NCBI RefSeq assembly: GCF_005239135.1
Contig: NZ_QKNX01000003.1
Location: forward strand, 248,001-312,000
DNA: 64,000 nt
DNA from: Natronomonas salsuginis
GTDB lineage: Archaea; Halobacteriota; Halobacteria; Halobacteriales; Haloarculaceae
Reading direction: 5' to 3'
Shown: piece by piece, positions 28,084 to 36,247 of the stretch
How positions within the stretch are numbered: the stretch's first letter is position 1
How the letters are laid out: each line of letters starts with the position of its first letter
Notes under the pieces: model-generated
What the model was told of the DNA's origin: nothing
Database searches by the model: none
What the model saw: only the letters and a program-made list of their open reading frames with translations
Position numbers and translations under genes: made by a program

Positions 28084-29499
28084 ATGGGTTTCGAGGAGGC
28101 CTCATCGGGGACTGACGCCGATCTTGGGACGTTTCGGGAGGTGGTCGAGAGCGCCGGTCACTCGATATATTGGACGGACATCAATGGGACCATCGAGTAC
28201 GTCAATCCCGCCTTCGAGGCGCAGACGGGGTACACCGCTGAGGAAGCGGTCGGGAACAACGCCAACATCCTCCAGTCGGGTGCTCACGACGACCGCTTCT
28301 ATCAAGAACTCTGGGATACCATCCTCATGGGCGACGTCTGGGAGGGCGAAATAATCAACGAGCGCAAACACGGCGACCAATACGTGGCCAACCAGACGAT
28401 CTCGCCCGTCACCGACGAGTCCGGCGAGATCACTCGGTTCGTCGCTGTCAACGAGGACATCACCGAACTGAAGACGTATCGCGAACGGCTCGGGCGAGAG
28501 CGGGATCGGTTCGCCAGTTTGCTCGATGCCGTCCCTGTGCCGCTCGTACTCACGTCCTTCGACGGGGAGACGCCGATCGTCGCACGGACCAACGAGGCTT
28601 TCGATGCGAAGTTCGGCTTCGCCGAACAGACACTGGCCGGATCGTCGCTAGACGAATACATCGTCGATGACGCCGACTCCGAAACGGCACGCGACGTCAA
28701 CGACCGAATCCTTCGAGGAGACTCGGTCCACCGAGAGGTGATCCGCCGGACCGCCGCCGGCGAAACTCGGACGTTTCTGCTCGAGGCCACGCCGCTCGCC
28801 GGCGAGGAGTGCGACGAGGCGCTCGGAGCGTACATCGACATCACCGAACAAAAACGGGCCGAAGATCGCCTCCGCCGGAAGAACGAACAGCTGGCGGAGT
28901 TCGCGGACGTCATCAGCCACGACCTTCGGAATCCGCTGAGCGTGGCGTCGGGTCATCTCGAGTTGGCGGCCGAAGACTGCGAAAGCCCACACTTCGAGAC
29001 CGTTTCGCACGCGCACGAGAGGATGGACGAACTGATAAATGACGTGCTCGCGCTGGCGAAACAGGGGCGGGCGATAGACGAGCTCGAGGCGGTCGATCTC
29101 GCGACCTGCGTCTCACAGTGTTGGGAGACGACCGCCACGGCCGACGCCGAAATACGGATCGAAGCCACTGGCAGCGTCATGGCAGACGAGAACCGCCTTC
29201 GACAGCTGTTCAGCAACCTGATCCGAAATTCGATAGAACATGCCGGATCCGAAGTGACGATCGCTGTTGGGGTGCTCCCCGGCGGCTTCTACGTCGCCGA
29301 CGACGGTCCTGGCATCCCTGAAGACGAACGCGAATCCGTCTTCAAATCGGGCTATACGACGGCCGACGACGGGACGGGCTTCGGCCTCTCGATCGTTCGA
29401 GAGATCACGGTGGCACACGGGTGGGACGTGGACGTGTGTGAAAGCGTCGACGGCGGCGCGCGCTTCGAGATCACCGGCGTCGACGTCGTTACCGACTAG
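28084..29499 (+). CDS. PAS-PAS sensor histidine kinase
   Basis: The 471-residue soluble protein has two PAS domains (residues ~15-130 with ISPVTDESGEITRFVAVNEDIT as PAC end; ~140-255 ending YIDITEQKRAEDRLRRKNEQL), a HisKA helix with H279 in ADVISHDLRNPLSVASGHLE, and an HATPase domain with LFSNLIRNSIEHAG (N box), VADDGPGIPEDE (G1) and GTGFGLSIVREI (G2). No membrane segment, so it senses an internal signal. No receiver-domain partner adjoins. TAATTATTA centred 30 nt before the ATG is the promoter. The stop overlaps the convergent MGMT-like gene by 4 nt. Confidence 0.93.
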   Translation: MGFEEASSGTDADLGTFREVVESAGHSIYWTDINGTIEYVNPAFEAQTGYTAEEAVGNNANILQSGAHDDRFYQELWDTILMGDVWEGEIINERKHGDQYVANQTISPVTDESGEITRFVAVNEDITELKTYRERLGRERDRFASLLDAVPVPLVLTSFDGETPIVARTNEAFDAKFGFAEQTLAGSSLDEYIVDDADSETARDVNDRILRGDSVHREVIRRTAAGETRTFLLEATPLAGEECDEALGAYIDITEQKRAEDRLRRKNEQLAEFADVISHDLRNPLSVASGHLELAAEDCESPHFETVSHAHERMDELINDVLALAKQGRAIDELEAVDLATCVSQCWETTATADAEIRIEATGSVMADENRLRQLFSNLIRNSIEHAGSEVTIAVGVLPGGFYVADDGPGIPEDERESVFKSGYTTADDGTGFGLSIVREITVAHGWDVDVCESVDGGARFEITGVDVVTD

Positions 29500-29963
29500 A
29501 GCCCTTCGAGTGACCGGAGCCGCTGTTCGACCGGCGGCGGCGCGGCGCTCGGTCCGTCCGAGATCCGGTGATCCGGGACGATGAGCGGGGTCGGGTTCTC
29601 GTCGAGCGCGGTCCGAACGAGGATGCCGTCGTCCTCCGATTCGGGGTCGAGCCCGGGAACCATCCCCGCGAGCGCGCGTACCGTCACGCTCTCGCCGTAG
29701 GGGATCGTCCGGACCGACTCCAAGACCTCCCGGTGGTTGGTCGCCATCGTCATCGCAACGTCCACGTCGTCGAAGTCCTCGGGCTCGCCCTCGAGGTACG
29801 CCTCGATCCGATCCAACAGCGGGTGGTCGTCTCCGGCGTCGTCCTCGGGCGTCTCCGGGAACGACACCGAGAGCACCCGCCCGCTCGCGCCGCCGATCTG
29901 GACGTAACGCTCCAGATACGGCGATCGTCTGGCGTAGATACCTGCATCCGGCTGTGCGTTCAT
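29496..29963 (-). CDS. MGMT/alkyltransferase-like protein lacking the catalytic cysteine
   Basis: The 155-residue protein has the DNA-alkyltransferase C-terminal fold: VRTIPYGESVTVRALAGMVPG (helix-turn-helix and Tyr) and ENPTPLIVPDHRISDG. In active O6-alkylguanine transferases this last motif is PCHRV; here Cys is replaced by Asp (PDHR). It is therefore unlikely to be a suicide methyltransferase and may be an ATL-like damage-recognition protein, although known ATLs carry Trp or Ala. I recall related haloarchaeal proteins with the same substitution but cannot confirm. Confidence 0.82.
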   Translation of the reverse strand: MNAQPDAGIYARRSPYLERYVQIGGASGRVLSVSFPETPEDDAGDDHPLLDRIEAYLEGEPEDFDDVDVAMTMATNHREVLESVRTIPYGESVTVRALAGMVPGLDPESEDDGILVRTALDENPTPLIVPDHRISDGPSAAPPPVEQRLRSLEGL

Positions 29964-30053
29964 ACCCCTGCTTCGGGCGGGGACGTTTTGAAGATGCAGG
30001 ACAGTTCGCCCGGCGACGACAACCCATATCAGAGTCGGGATATAATCGCGGGT

Positions 30054-31034
30054 ATGGAACCACGCGATCGTCCCCGGCGGCTCCGGACGGACGGCGTTCG
30101 GCCGCTTCTCAGCGAAACCACGCTGTCGCCGACGGATCTTGTCACCCCGATCTTCGTCGACGCGACGACCGACGAACGGGTCGAGATCGACTCGATGCCC
30201 GGCCACGAGCGCGTTCCGGTCGACGAGAGCGCCGACTGGGTGCTCGAAGTCATGGAGACGGGCGTCGAGGCCGTCATGATGTTCGGTATCCCCGAGTCGA
30301 AAGACGAGATGGGGACGCGCGCGTGGGCTGAAGACGGCGTCGTCCAGCGCGCCGTCCGCGAGATATCCGCCGAGACGGACGCCTACGTCATCACCGACCT
30401 CTGTCTCTGCGAGTACACGGACCACGGCCACTGCGGCGTCCTCGAGGACGGGGCCGAAACCGATCCGAACCTGACCGTCGACAACGACGCGACCCTGGAG
30501 CTGCTCGATCGGATCGCGGTCTCGCACGCCGAGGCCGGCGCGGACATGATCGCCCCCTCGGGAATGATGGACGGGATGATCGGGACGATCCGGGCAGCGC
30601 TCGACCGGGCGGGCTTCGAGAACCTGCCGATCATGTCTTACGCCGCGAAGTACGAGTCCGCGTTTTACGGGCCGTTTCGCGACGCCGCCGACGGCGCGCC
30701 GGCGTTCGGCGACCGCCGCCACTACCAGATGGACCCCGCGAACGCGCGCGAGGCGCGACGCGAGATCGCCCTCGACGTCGAGCAGGGCGCGGACGTACTG
30801 ATGGTCAAGCCCGCGCTGCCGTATCTCGATATCCTCGCCGATCTCCGCCGCGAGTACGACCACCCCGTGGCCGCCTACAACGTCTCCGGGGAGTACGCCA
30901 TGCTGCACGCCGCCGCCGACCGGGGCTGGCTCTCCCTCGAGGAGGTCGCCCACGAGTCGCTGCTGTCGATCAAGCGGGCCGGCGCGGATCTGATCGTCAC
31001 GTACTTCGCCGAAGACATCGCCGAGCTCCTGTAG
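30054..31034 (+). CDS. hemB: Delta-aminolevulinic acid dehydratase (porphobilinogen synthase)
   Basis: Condenses two 5-aminolevulinate molecules to porphobilinogen in tetrapyrrole synthesis. The 326-residue protein has the Cys-rich zinc motif DLCLCEYTDHGHCG, the first active-site Lys in MSYAAKYESAFYGPFRDA and the Schiff-base Lys in VLMVKPALPYLD. Cys in the metal site points to a Zn-dependent enzyme. hemL lies 3.5 kb downstream on the same strand, with the amt region between. Confidence 0.97.
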   Translation: MEPRDRPRRLRTDGVRPLLSETTLSPTDLVTPIFVDATTDERVEIDSMPGHERVPVDESADWVLEVMETGVEAVMMFGIPESKDEMGTRAWAEDGVVQRAVREISAETDAYVITDLCLCEYTDHGHCGVLEDGAETDPNLTVDNDATLELLDRIAVSHAEAGADMIAPSGMMDGMIGTIRAALDRAGFENLPIMSYAAKYESAFYGPFRDAADGAPAFGDRRHYQMDPANAREARREIALDVEQGADVLMVKPALPYLDILADLRREYDHPVAAYNVSGEYAMLHAAADRGWLSLEEVAHESLLSIKRAGADLIVTYFAEDIAELL

Positions 31035-31277
31035 CGAGCGTTCGCCATCGGGGTGCGCGCGCGAGCGGATTTTGGGTGAAAAACGAGAATTCGACGGGTT
31101 TCGAGGCTGACGTTCGTCCAGAAATCGACGCCGAAGACCGCGGACTTTCTGACGAGGAACGACCTTATATTACTATTATTATCACCTATATCTGACGACT
31201 GTCCACATAATCAGTAAAATATGGGTCTATGTAAACTCCAACATTTATATAGATCTCTTTCATGAGGCTATCACGTA
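31035..31277. promoter_or_regulatory. AT-rich intergenic region upstream of amt
   Basis: Between hemB and the amt leader ORF is a 243-nt region whose right half is unusually AT-rich for this genome (runs such as TTATATTACTATTATTATC around 31165). It contains several TATA-like sequences; the best placed is TTTATATA at 31244..31251. Such a region likely holds binding sites for the nitrogen regulator, possibly the Lrp protein encoded after amt. No gene seen. Confidence 0.5.
31244..31251 (+). promoter_or_regulatory. TATA box of the amt transcript
   Basis: TTTATATA is centred 30 nt before ATG 31278, so transcription should start at or just before the 28-residue leader ORF rather than directly before amt (ATG 31361). 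Confidence 0.6.
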
Positions 31278-31364
31278 ATGCAGAACACAAACGTGGCGAA
31301 AATTTGGAAAAGTATGGACGTGTATGGAAATGTTATCCGTGACAGTCCGGAGGTGGGACGATGA
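31278..31364 (+). CDS. Leaderless 28-residue ORF coupled to amt
   Basis: ATG 31278 ([18 protein letters not shown]...) opens a 28-codon frame ending with TGA at 31362..31364, overlapping the amt start as ATGA. A good TATA box sits 30 nt upstream and a strong Shine-Dalgarno sequence (GGAGGTG, 31349..31355) lies inside the ORF, 5 nt before the amt ATG. The layout predicts leaderless translation of the ORF and SD-dependent or coupled translation of amt. The product has no recognised family; it may be a small protein or a regulatory leader. Confidence 0.5.
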   Translation: MQNTNVAKIWKSMDVYGNVIRDSPEVGR

Positions 31365-33181
31365 TCGAAGCGGTGCCGATCCAGACCGGGGCCGAGGCGA
31401 TCGCCGAGGGGGTCAACTGGCTGTGGATCCTCGTGGTGACGTTCCTCATCTTCTTCATGCACGCCGGCTTCGCGATGTTGGAGGCCGGACAGGTCCGATC
31501 GAAGAACGTCGCGAACCAGCTGACGAAGAACATGCTGACGTGGTCGGTCGGCGTCGTCGTGTTCTTCATCCTCGGTGCGGGGGTCTCCGGAGTCGTCGCG
31601 GTGTTGACCGGCTCCGGCGGCAGCTACGGGCCGCTGAGCCAGTTCGGTGCCGGTAACTTCGGTTGGGTCAACTGGCTGTTCGGTGCCGTCTTCGCGATGA
31701 CGATGGCGACGATCGTCTCCGGAGCCGTCGCCGGTCGCGCGAAACTCCGCGCGTACGTCACCTACACGTTCCTCGTCGCCGCGGTCATCTACCCGGTCGT
31801 CACCGGGCTGACGTGGGGCGGCGGTTTCGTCGCCAGCCTCGGATTCCACGACTTCGCGGGCGGCATGATCGTCCACGGCGTCGGTGGGATCGCGGGCTTA
31901 ACTGCGGCGTACATGCTCGGCTCGCGCATGGGTCGGTTCAACGACGACGGCTCCGTGAACGTCATCCCCGGTCACTCGATGACGTTCGCCGTCCTCGGAA
32001 CGCTCATCCTGTGTTTCGGCTGGTACGGATTCAATGTCGGCACCTCGGTAAACGTCTTCGCGGTCGAGGGCGGCGAGGTCGTCCTCGGGGCCGGCTGGGA
32101 GATCGTCGGTCGCGTCGCGATGAACACCACGCTCGGCATGGCGATGGGCGCGCTCGGTGCCGGTGCGATGGCGCTCGCCCGAACCGGGAAGGTCGACACG
32201 CTGTACGTCGCCAACGGCATGCTCGCGGGCCTCGTCGGCGTGACGGGCACGGCGGACGTGCTCACCCCGGTGGGCGGACTCATGCTCGGCCTCCTCGCCG
32301 GAGCCCAGCTCCCGCTCGTCTTCGAGTTCGTCGAGAAGAGACTCAAGATCGACGACGTCTGTGCGGTCTTCCCGGTCCACGGGAGCGCCGGCGCGCTCGG
32401 TATCGTCCTCTTCCCGCTGTGGTCGACCGGCGGGACGCCCATCGGGGCGGGCGTCGTCCCCGGCGGCATCCTGAGCGTCGAAGCGTCGATGTTCGTCCCG
32501 CAGATCGCCGGCACGCTCGTCATCACGATCTGGACGGTCGCTGCGACGGCGCTCGTCTGGGGCGTGTTCAAGGCGATCGGCCAGGCGCGCGTCTCGCCCG
32601 ACCACGAACGCGACGGGCTCGACGTTTCGGAACACGGCGTCGACACCTACCCCGAGTTCGGCGGCCAGGACGCGATCGCGACCGACGGCGGTAGCGTCAC
32701 CGGCGACGACAACGGCGTCATCCGCACCGACGGTGGCGTCGACGAACGCATCCGCGCGGATGGCGGTGAGGTGAGCGACGACGCGAATCGATCCTCGTCG
32801 GACAGGATCCTATCCGACGGCGGACTGCCGAACGACGGCGAAATCAAGATGGTTATGGCGTACATCCGCCCCGACAAGCTCTCGGATGTGAAGGAGGGCC
32901 TCGCCGAGATCGGCGCCCCCTCGCTCACCGTCACGAACGTCTCCGGCCGCGGCTCCCAGCCGGCGAAGACCGGCCAGTGGCGCGGCGAGGAGTACAGCGT
33001 CGACCTCCACCAGAAGGTCAAAGTCGAGTGCGTCGTCGCCGACATCCCGGCCGAGGACGTCGCCGAGGCGATGTGCGAGGGCGGCAAGACCGGCGAACCC
33101 GGTGACGGCAAGGTGTTCATCCTGCCGGTCGAGGAGGCGTACCAGATCCGAACGGACGAGGTCGGCACCGACGCGGTCTGA
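31361..33181 (+). CDS. amt: Ammonium transporter Amt fused to a C-terminal PII (GlnK) domain
   Basis: The 606-residue protein joins two proteins that are normally separate. Residues ~1-405 are Amt with 11 membrane helices and signatures [33 protein letters not shown] and [12 protein letters not shown] (pore His residues). Residues ~430-490 are an acidic linker with repeated [TAS]DGG units. Residues ~495-606 are a PII domain ([21 protein letters not shown]-loop [45 protein letters not shown]). GlnK normally plugs Amt in response to 2-oxoglutarate/ATP; fusion would make this intramolecular. The next gene encodes an Lrp regulator 2 nt downstream. Confidence 0.96.
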   Translation: MIEAVPIQTGAEAIAEGVNWLWILVVTFLIFFMHAGFAMLEAGQVRSKNVANQLTKNMLTWSVGVVVFFILGAGVSGVVAVLTGSGGSYGPLSQFGAGNFGWVNWLFGAVFAMTMATIVSGAVAGRAKLRAYVTYTFLVAAVIYPVVTGLTWGGGFVASLGFHDFAGGMIVHGVGGIAGLTAAYMLGSRMGRFNDDGSVNVIPGHSMTFAVLGTLILCFGWYGFNVGTSVNVFAVEGGEVVLGAGWEIVGRVAMNTTLGMAMGALGAGAMALARTGKVDTLYVANGMLAGLVGVTGTADVLTPVGGLMLGLLAGAQLPLVFEFVEKRLKIDDVCAVFPVHGSAGALGIVLFPLWSTGGTPIGAGVVPGGILSVEASMFVPQIAGTLVITIWTVAATALVWGVFKAIGQARVSPDHERDGLDVSEHGVDTYPEFGGQDAIATDGGSVTGDDNGVIRTDGGVDERIRADGGEVSDDANRSSSDRILSDGGLPNDGEIKMVMAYIRPDKLSDVKEGLAEIGAPSLTVTNVSGRGSQPAKTGQWRGEEYSVDLHQKVKVECVVADIPAEDVAEAMCEGGKTGEPGDGKVFILPVEEAYQIRTDEVGTDAV

Positions 33182-33183
33182 GC

Positions 33184-33663
33184 GTGCCGACGATGGAACC
33201 GGACGCGGAATCGCTCGCGCTCGATCGGCGACTCGTCGCGGCGCTGTGTCGCGACGGTCGCGCCGACGTTCGCGATGTCGCGGCGGCCATCGACGCGGTG
33301 CCGACGACGGTGCAAAAGCGAGTCCGGGCGCTCGAGGAACGCGGCGCGATCGACGGCTACACCGCCATGGTTGACTACGCGGAACTCGGCTACGAGACGA
33401 TCATCTTCCGGCTTCGCGTCGATCTCGGCGCGGTGGATCGCGTGACCGATCGGCTTCGCTCGCGCTCCGCGTTCACCACGGTGTATCACACGAGCGGCCC
33501 CGAGAGCGTCTTCGCGATCGGGCTGTTCGAGAACGTGGCGGCGATCGGGGCCTGCCTCCGCGAACTGCACGACGATCCCGACGTGTGCGGGATCGACACT
33601 GACACCGTCGTTTCGATGCGTCGGGAGAACGACTGTCCGATCCCGGACTCGACGCCGCCCTAA
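33184..33663 (+). CDS. Lrp/AsnC-family transcriptional regulator
   Basis: The 159-residue protein has an N-terminal HTH (RDVAAAIDAVPTTVQKRVRALEERGAIDGY) and a RAM-type ligand-binding C-terminal domain (VDYAELGYETIIFRLRVDLGAVD...). It begins (GTG) 2 nt after the amt stop, so it is probably co-transcribed and may regulate ammonium uptake in response to an amino acid. The C-terminus ends with a short Pro-rich tail. Confidence 0.92.
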   Translation: MPTMEPDAESLALDRRLVAALCRDGRADVRDVAAAIDAVPTTVQKRVRALEERGAIDGYTAMVDYAELGYETIIFRLRVDLGAVDRVTDRLRSRSAFTTVYHTSGPESVFAIGLFENVAAIGACLRELHDDPDVCGIDTDTVVSMRRENDCPIPDSTPP

Positions 33664-33669
33664 CCGCGG

Positions 33670-34185
33670 TCACTCCTTTTCGAACGACGGCTCCTCGGGT
33701 TCGGTGACCTCGTCGTCGCGCTCCCAACCGTCGTGTTGGAGCGTGATCGATTCGGTGACGGTTCCCGACGCCGCCGCGTCGAGATCGCCCAGCGCGGTGT
33801 ACTCCGACGGCCAACAGCCGTACACGTCGAACGCCATCACCTGCTGTCCGGCCTCGTTCTCCAGGGCGATGATGACGTTCTTCTTGTAGTCTTTGAGCGA
33901 GACCTTCCCGTGCGCGCCCACGCTGTGGACCTTGTTCGCCCACTCCTCGAAGGATCGATCCTGAGTCCGTCCGCGTTCGAGCACGATCGGGTCGTGGCTC
34001 GTCAGCCCCGGACTCGTCTCGGAGGCGTTCGACCCGCCGCCGCTTCGGTCGGCGACCGGTTCCGTCGTCCGTCGGAGTCCGCTCACCCGCGTGATCCCCG
34101 GGACCGGTCGGCCGTCCCACTGGACGCTGAAATTGAATCGCTTGTACGGGGCACGTCTGTGCGTGTTCACGGCGAATCGTACCAT
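33670..34185 (-). CDS. Orphan contractile-tail tube protein (phage T4 gp19 / eCIS tube family)
   Basis: The 171-residue protein matches the tail-tube fold of T4 gp19 and eCIS tube proteins: FNFSVQWDGRPVPGITRVSGL at the start, PGLTSHDPIVLERGRTQDRSFEEWAN in the middle, and VIIALENEAGQQVMAFDVYGCWPSEYTALGDLDA near the end, with LQHDGWERD after it. ATG 34185 (MVRFAVNTHRRAPYKRF) is supported by a TTAATA box centred 25 nt upstream. No sheath, baseplate, spike or ATPase gene is nearby, so it stands alone between amt/lrp and hemL. It may be domesticated or exported by a locus elsewhere. Confidence 0.85.
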   Translation of the reverse strand: MVRFAVNTHRRAPYKRFNFSVQWDGRPVPGITRVSGLRRTTEPVADRSGGGSNASETSPGLTSHDPIVLERGRTQDRSFEEWANKVHSVGAHGKVSLKDYKKNVIIALENEAGQQVMAFDVYGCWPSEYTALGDLDAAASGTVTESITLQHDGWERDDEVTEPEEPSFEKE

Positions 34186-34585
34186 GACCCACCCTCGCAG
34201 ACGGTGTATTAAGCTCTTGAGCGTCATCGACCCACCTGCGCGGACGGGGGTCGAAAGGGTTCCGGCGTCAGCGTTCGGCGCGGAAAATCGGGTCCGGGTT
34301 GGACCCCACGGAGGAACCGACGGATGCCAGCCGTTTCGGTTCGTGTTGAGAGCGCTGTGCGCGACCGATACCGCGACCGTCGCGGCACGCGGCCGTACGA
34401 CACCGACGTATATCGCTCGATCGAACCCTGCAATACTCGCTTTCCCACCGCAAAATTCGGATCATTCGGCCTACTATCGGGCCGTATGTTGGACGTCCGT
34501 GTGGATGTCCCCGAACGACGGCATCTCGTGACCGGCGATGGGACTTGACAGTAAGCCTTTCGGGGCACGGGGAGAAGGGCATGAC
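34186..34585. other. Intergenic region between tube gene and hemL
   Basis: About 400 nt with the promoter of the tube protein gene at its left end (TTAATA at 34207..34212, minus strand). The remainder has scattered short open frames on both strands, none with convincing codon use or start context. A slightly AT-richer patch around 34430-34480 could hold the hemL promoter. Nothing else seen. Confidence 0.4.
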
Positions 34586-35926
34586 ATGAACCACGAAGCC
34601 TCGCGGTCGCTGTACGATCGGGCGCTGTCGGTCATGCCCGGCGGCGTCAACTCCTCGGTCCGCGCCGCGCCGCAGCCGTATCCGATCTTCGTCGACCGCG
34701 GCGACGGCGGCCACGTGATCGACGCCGACGGCAACCGGTACGTCGATTGGATACAGGGGCTCGGCCCGCTCCTCTTGGGTCACGACATGCCCGAGGGGCT
34801 GCAGGCCGCGGTCCAATCGCGGGCCGCCGAGGGACCGATGTACGGCATGCCGACCGAAATCGAGGTCGAACACGCGGAGTTCGTCTGCCGGCACGTCCCG
34901 AGCGTCGAGATGATCCGCTTCGTCAACAGTGGGACCGAAGCGACGGTGTCGGCCTGCCGCCTCGCGCGCGCGATCACGGGGCGAAACAAGATCCTCATCA
35001 TGCAGGGCGGCTACCACGGCGCACAGGAGACGACGCTCGTGTCGGGCGACGCCGACGATCCCAAGCCATCGAGCGCCGGCGTTCCGCAGGCGTTCGCCGA
35101 CCACACGGTTCCGGTGCCGTTCAACGACCCCGCCGCTGCGGAGGCCGCTTTCGAGACGCACGGCGACGATATCGCGGCGGTGCTCGTCGAGCCGATTCAG
35201 GCGAACATGGGGATCGTCTACCCCGAGGACGGCTACCACGACGAGCTCCGGAGCCTCTGTGACGAGTACGGCTCGCTGTTGATCTTCGACGAGGTCATCA
35301 CCGGCTTCCGCGTCGGCGGCCTCCAGTGTGCGCAGGGGAAGTTCGATATCGATCCGGACCTCACGACGTTCGGGAAGATCATCGGCGGCGGCTTCCCGGT
35401 GGGCGCGATCGGCGGCAAGACCGAGTACGTCGAGCAGTTCTCGCCCGCGGGCGACGTGTTTCAGGCCGGGACGTTCTCGGGACACCCGGTGACGATGGCC
35501 GCCGGCCTCGAAACGCTGCGATTCTGTGCGGAGAACGACGTGTACGATCACGTCAACGGGCTGGGTCGACGGCTCCGCGAGGGGCTCTCCGACATCGTCG
35601 CCGACCACGCTCCGGAGTACACCGTCGTCGGCTCGGACTCGCTGTTCAAACTCGTCTTCACCCGCGCCGACGGCGCACCGCAGGACGAGTGCTGTGCGAA
35701 CGGCTGCCGGCAGGATCACGCGTGTAGCCGGTACGACGCCTGCCCGAAGCGAGGGACCGACGTGCGCCGCGCCGAAACCGACCGGTACGCCCGGCTGTTC
35801 CGGCCGGCGATGCGTGAACAGGGAATCCTCGTCTCGCAGAATCAGTTCGAAGCGAACTTCGTCGCCTACGGCCACACCGAATCTGACGTCGAGGAGACGC
35901 TCGAAGCGTACAAAGAGGCGCTGTAG
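34586..35926 (+). CDS. hemL: Glutamate-1-semialdehyde 2,1-aminomutase
   Basis: Makes 5-aminolevulinate from glutamate-1-semialdehyde, feeding HemB. The 446-residue protein is a class-III PLP aminotransferase: [48 protein letters not shown] and the PLP Lys in [19 protein letters not shown] Cys-rich insert near residues 385-407 ([21 protein letters not shown]) is, as I recall, typical of haloarchaeal HemL and could bind metal or be redox-active. ATG 34586 is preferred; an ATG at 34581 is followed at once by a stop. Confidence 0.96.
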   Translation: MNHEASRSLYDRALSVMPGGVNSSVRAAPQPYPIFVDRGDGGHVIDADGNRYVDWIQGLGPLLLGHDMPEGLQAAVQSRAAEGPMYGMPTEIEVEHAEFVCRHVPSVEMIRFVNSGTEATVSACRLARAITGRNKILIMQGGYHGAQETTLVSGDADDPKPSSAGVPQAFADHTVPVPFNDPAAAEAAFETHGDDIAAVLVEPIQANMGIVYPEDGYHDELRSLCDEYGSLLIFDEVITGFRVGGLQCAQGKFDIDPDLTTFGKIIGGGFPVGAIGGKTEYVEQFSPAGDVFQAGTFSGHPVTMAAGLETLRFCAENDVYDHVNGLGRRLREGLSDIVADHAPEYTVVGSDSLFKLVFTRADGAPQDECCANGCRQDHACSRYDACPKRGTDVRRAETDRYARLFRPAMREQGILVSQNQFEANFVAYGHTESDVEETLEAYKEAL

Positions 35927-35941
35927 TCCGCTCTTCGCCGT

Positions 35942-36190
35942 TCAGGCCCCGTACGTCTCGCCGAGATAGGCGACGATGTCGTCGGACTCGGCCATCCCGT
36001 CAACGCCGTGTTCCTCGTCGACGATGACCGGGACGCCGGTCTGACCGCTCACGTTCTCGACTTCGGTCCGCTCGCCGTGCGCTCGCGGGACTTCGATGCT
36101 ATCGTACTCCAGACCGAGTTCGTTCAGCTTGTCGACGACCTTCGCACAGTACGGACAGCCGGGCAGTTCGTACAAGGTAATGTTCGCCAT
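35942..36190 (-). CDS. Glutaredoxin-like protein (CPYC)
   Basis: The 82-residue protein begins MANITLYELPGCPYCAKVVDKL with the CPYC redox motif at the start of helix 1, and has SGQTGVPVIVDEEHGVDGMAESDDIVAYL containing the cis-Pro (VPV) and the terminal helix. It is the thioredoxin-fold domain only. Haloarchaea use gamma-glutamylcysteine rather than glutathione, so its reductant is likely that thiol or thioredoxin reductase. Confidence 0.92.
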   Translation of the reverse strand: MANITLYELPGCPYCAKVVDKLNELGLEYDSIEVPRAHGERTEVENVSGQTGVPVIVDEEHGVDGMAESDDIVAYLGETYGA

Positions 36191-36247
36191 CGCCCGTCCG
36201 TAGACGCGGGTCACTAAAGAGCGCGACGGTGTTGTGTCCGTCCCGCG

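Noticed and set aside
33670-34185. Complete eCIS or tailed provirus around the tube gene
   Set aside because: No sheath, baseplate, spike, tape-measure or AAA+ gene is present nearby; only the tube homologue is recognisable.
34324-34548. Plus-strand 74-codon frame upstream of hemL
   Set aside because: Arg-rich with no start context, promoter spacing or family signature; overlaps the hemL promoter region.
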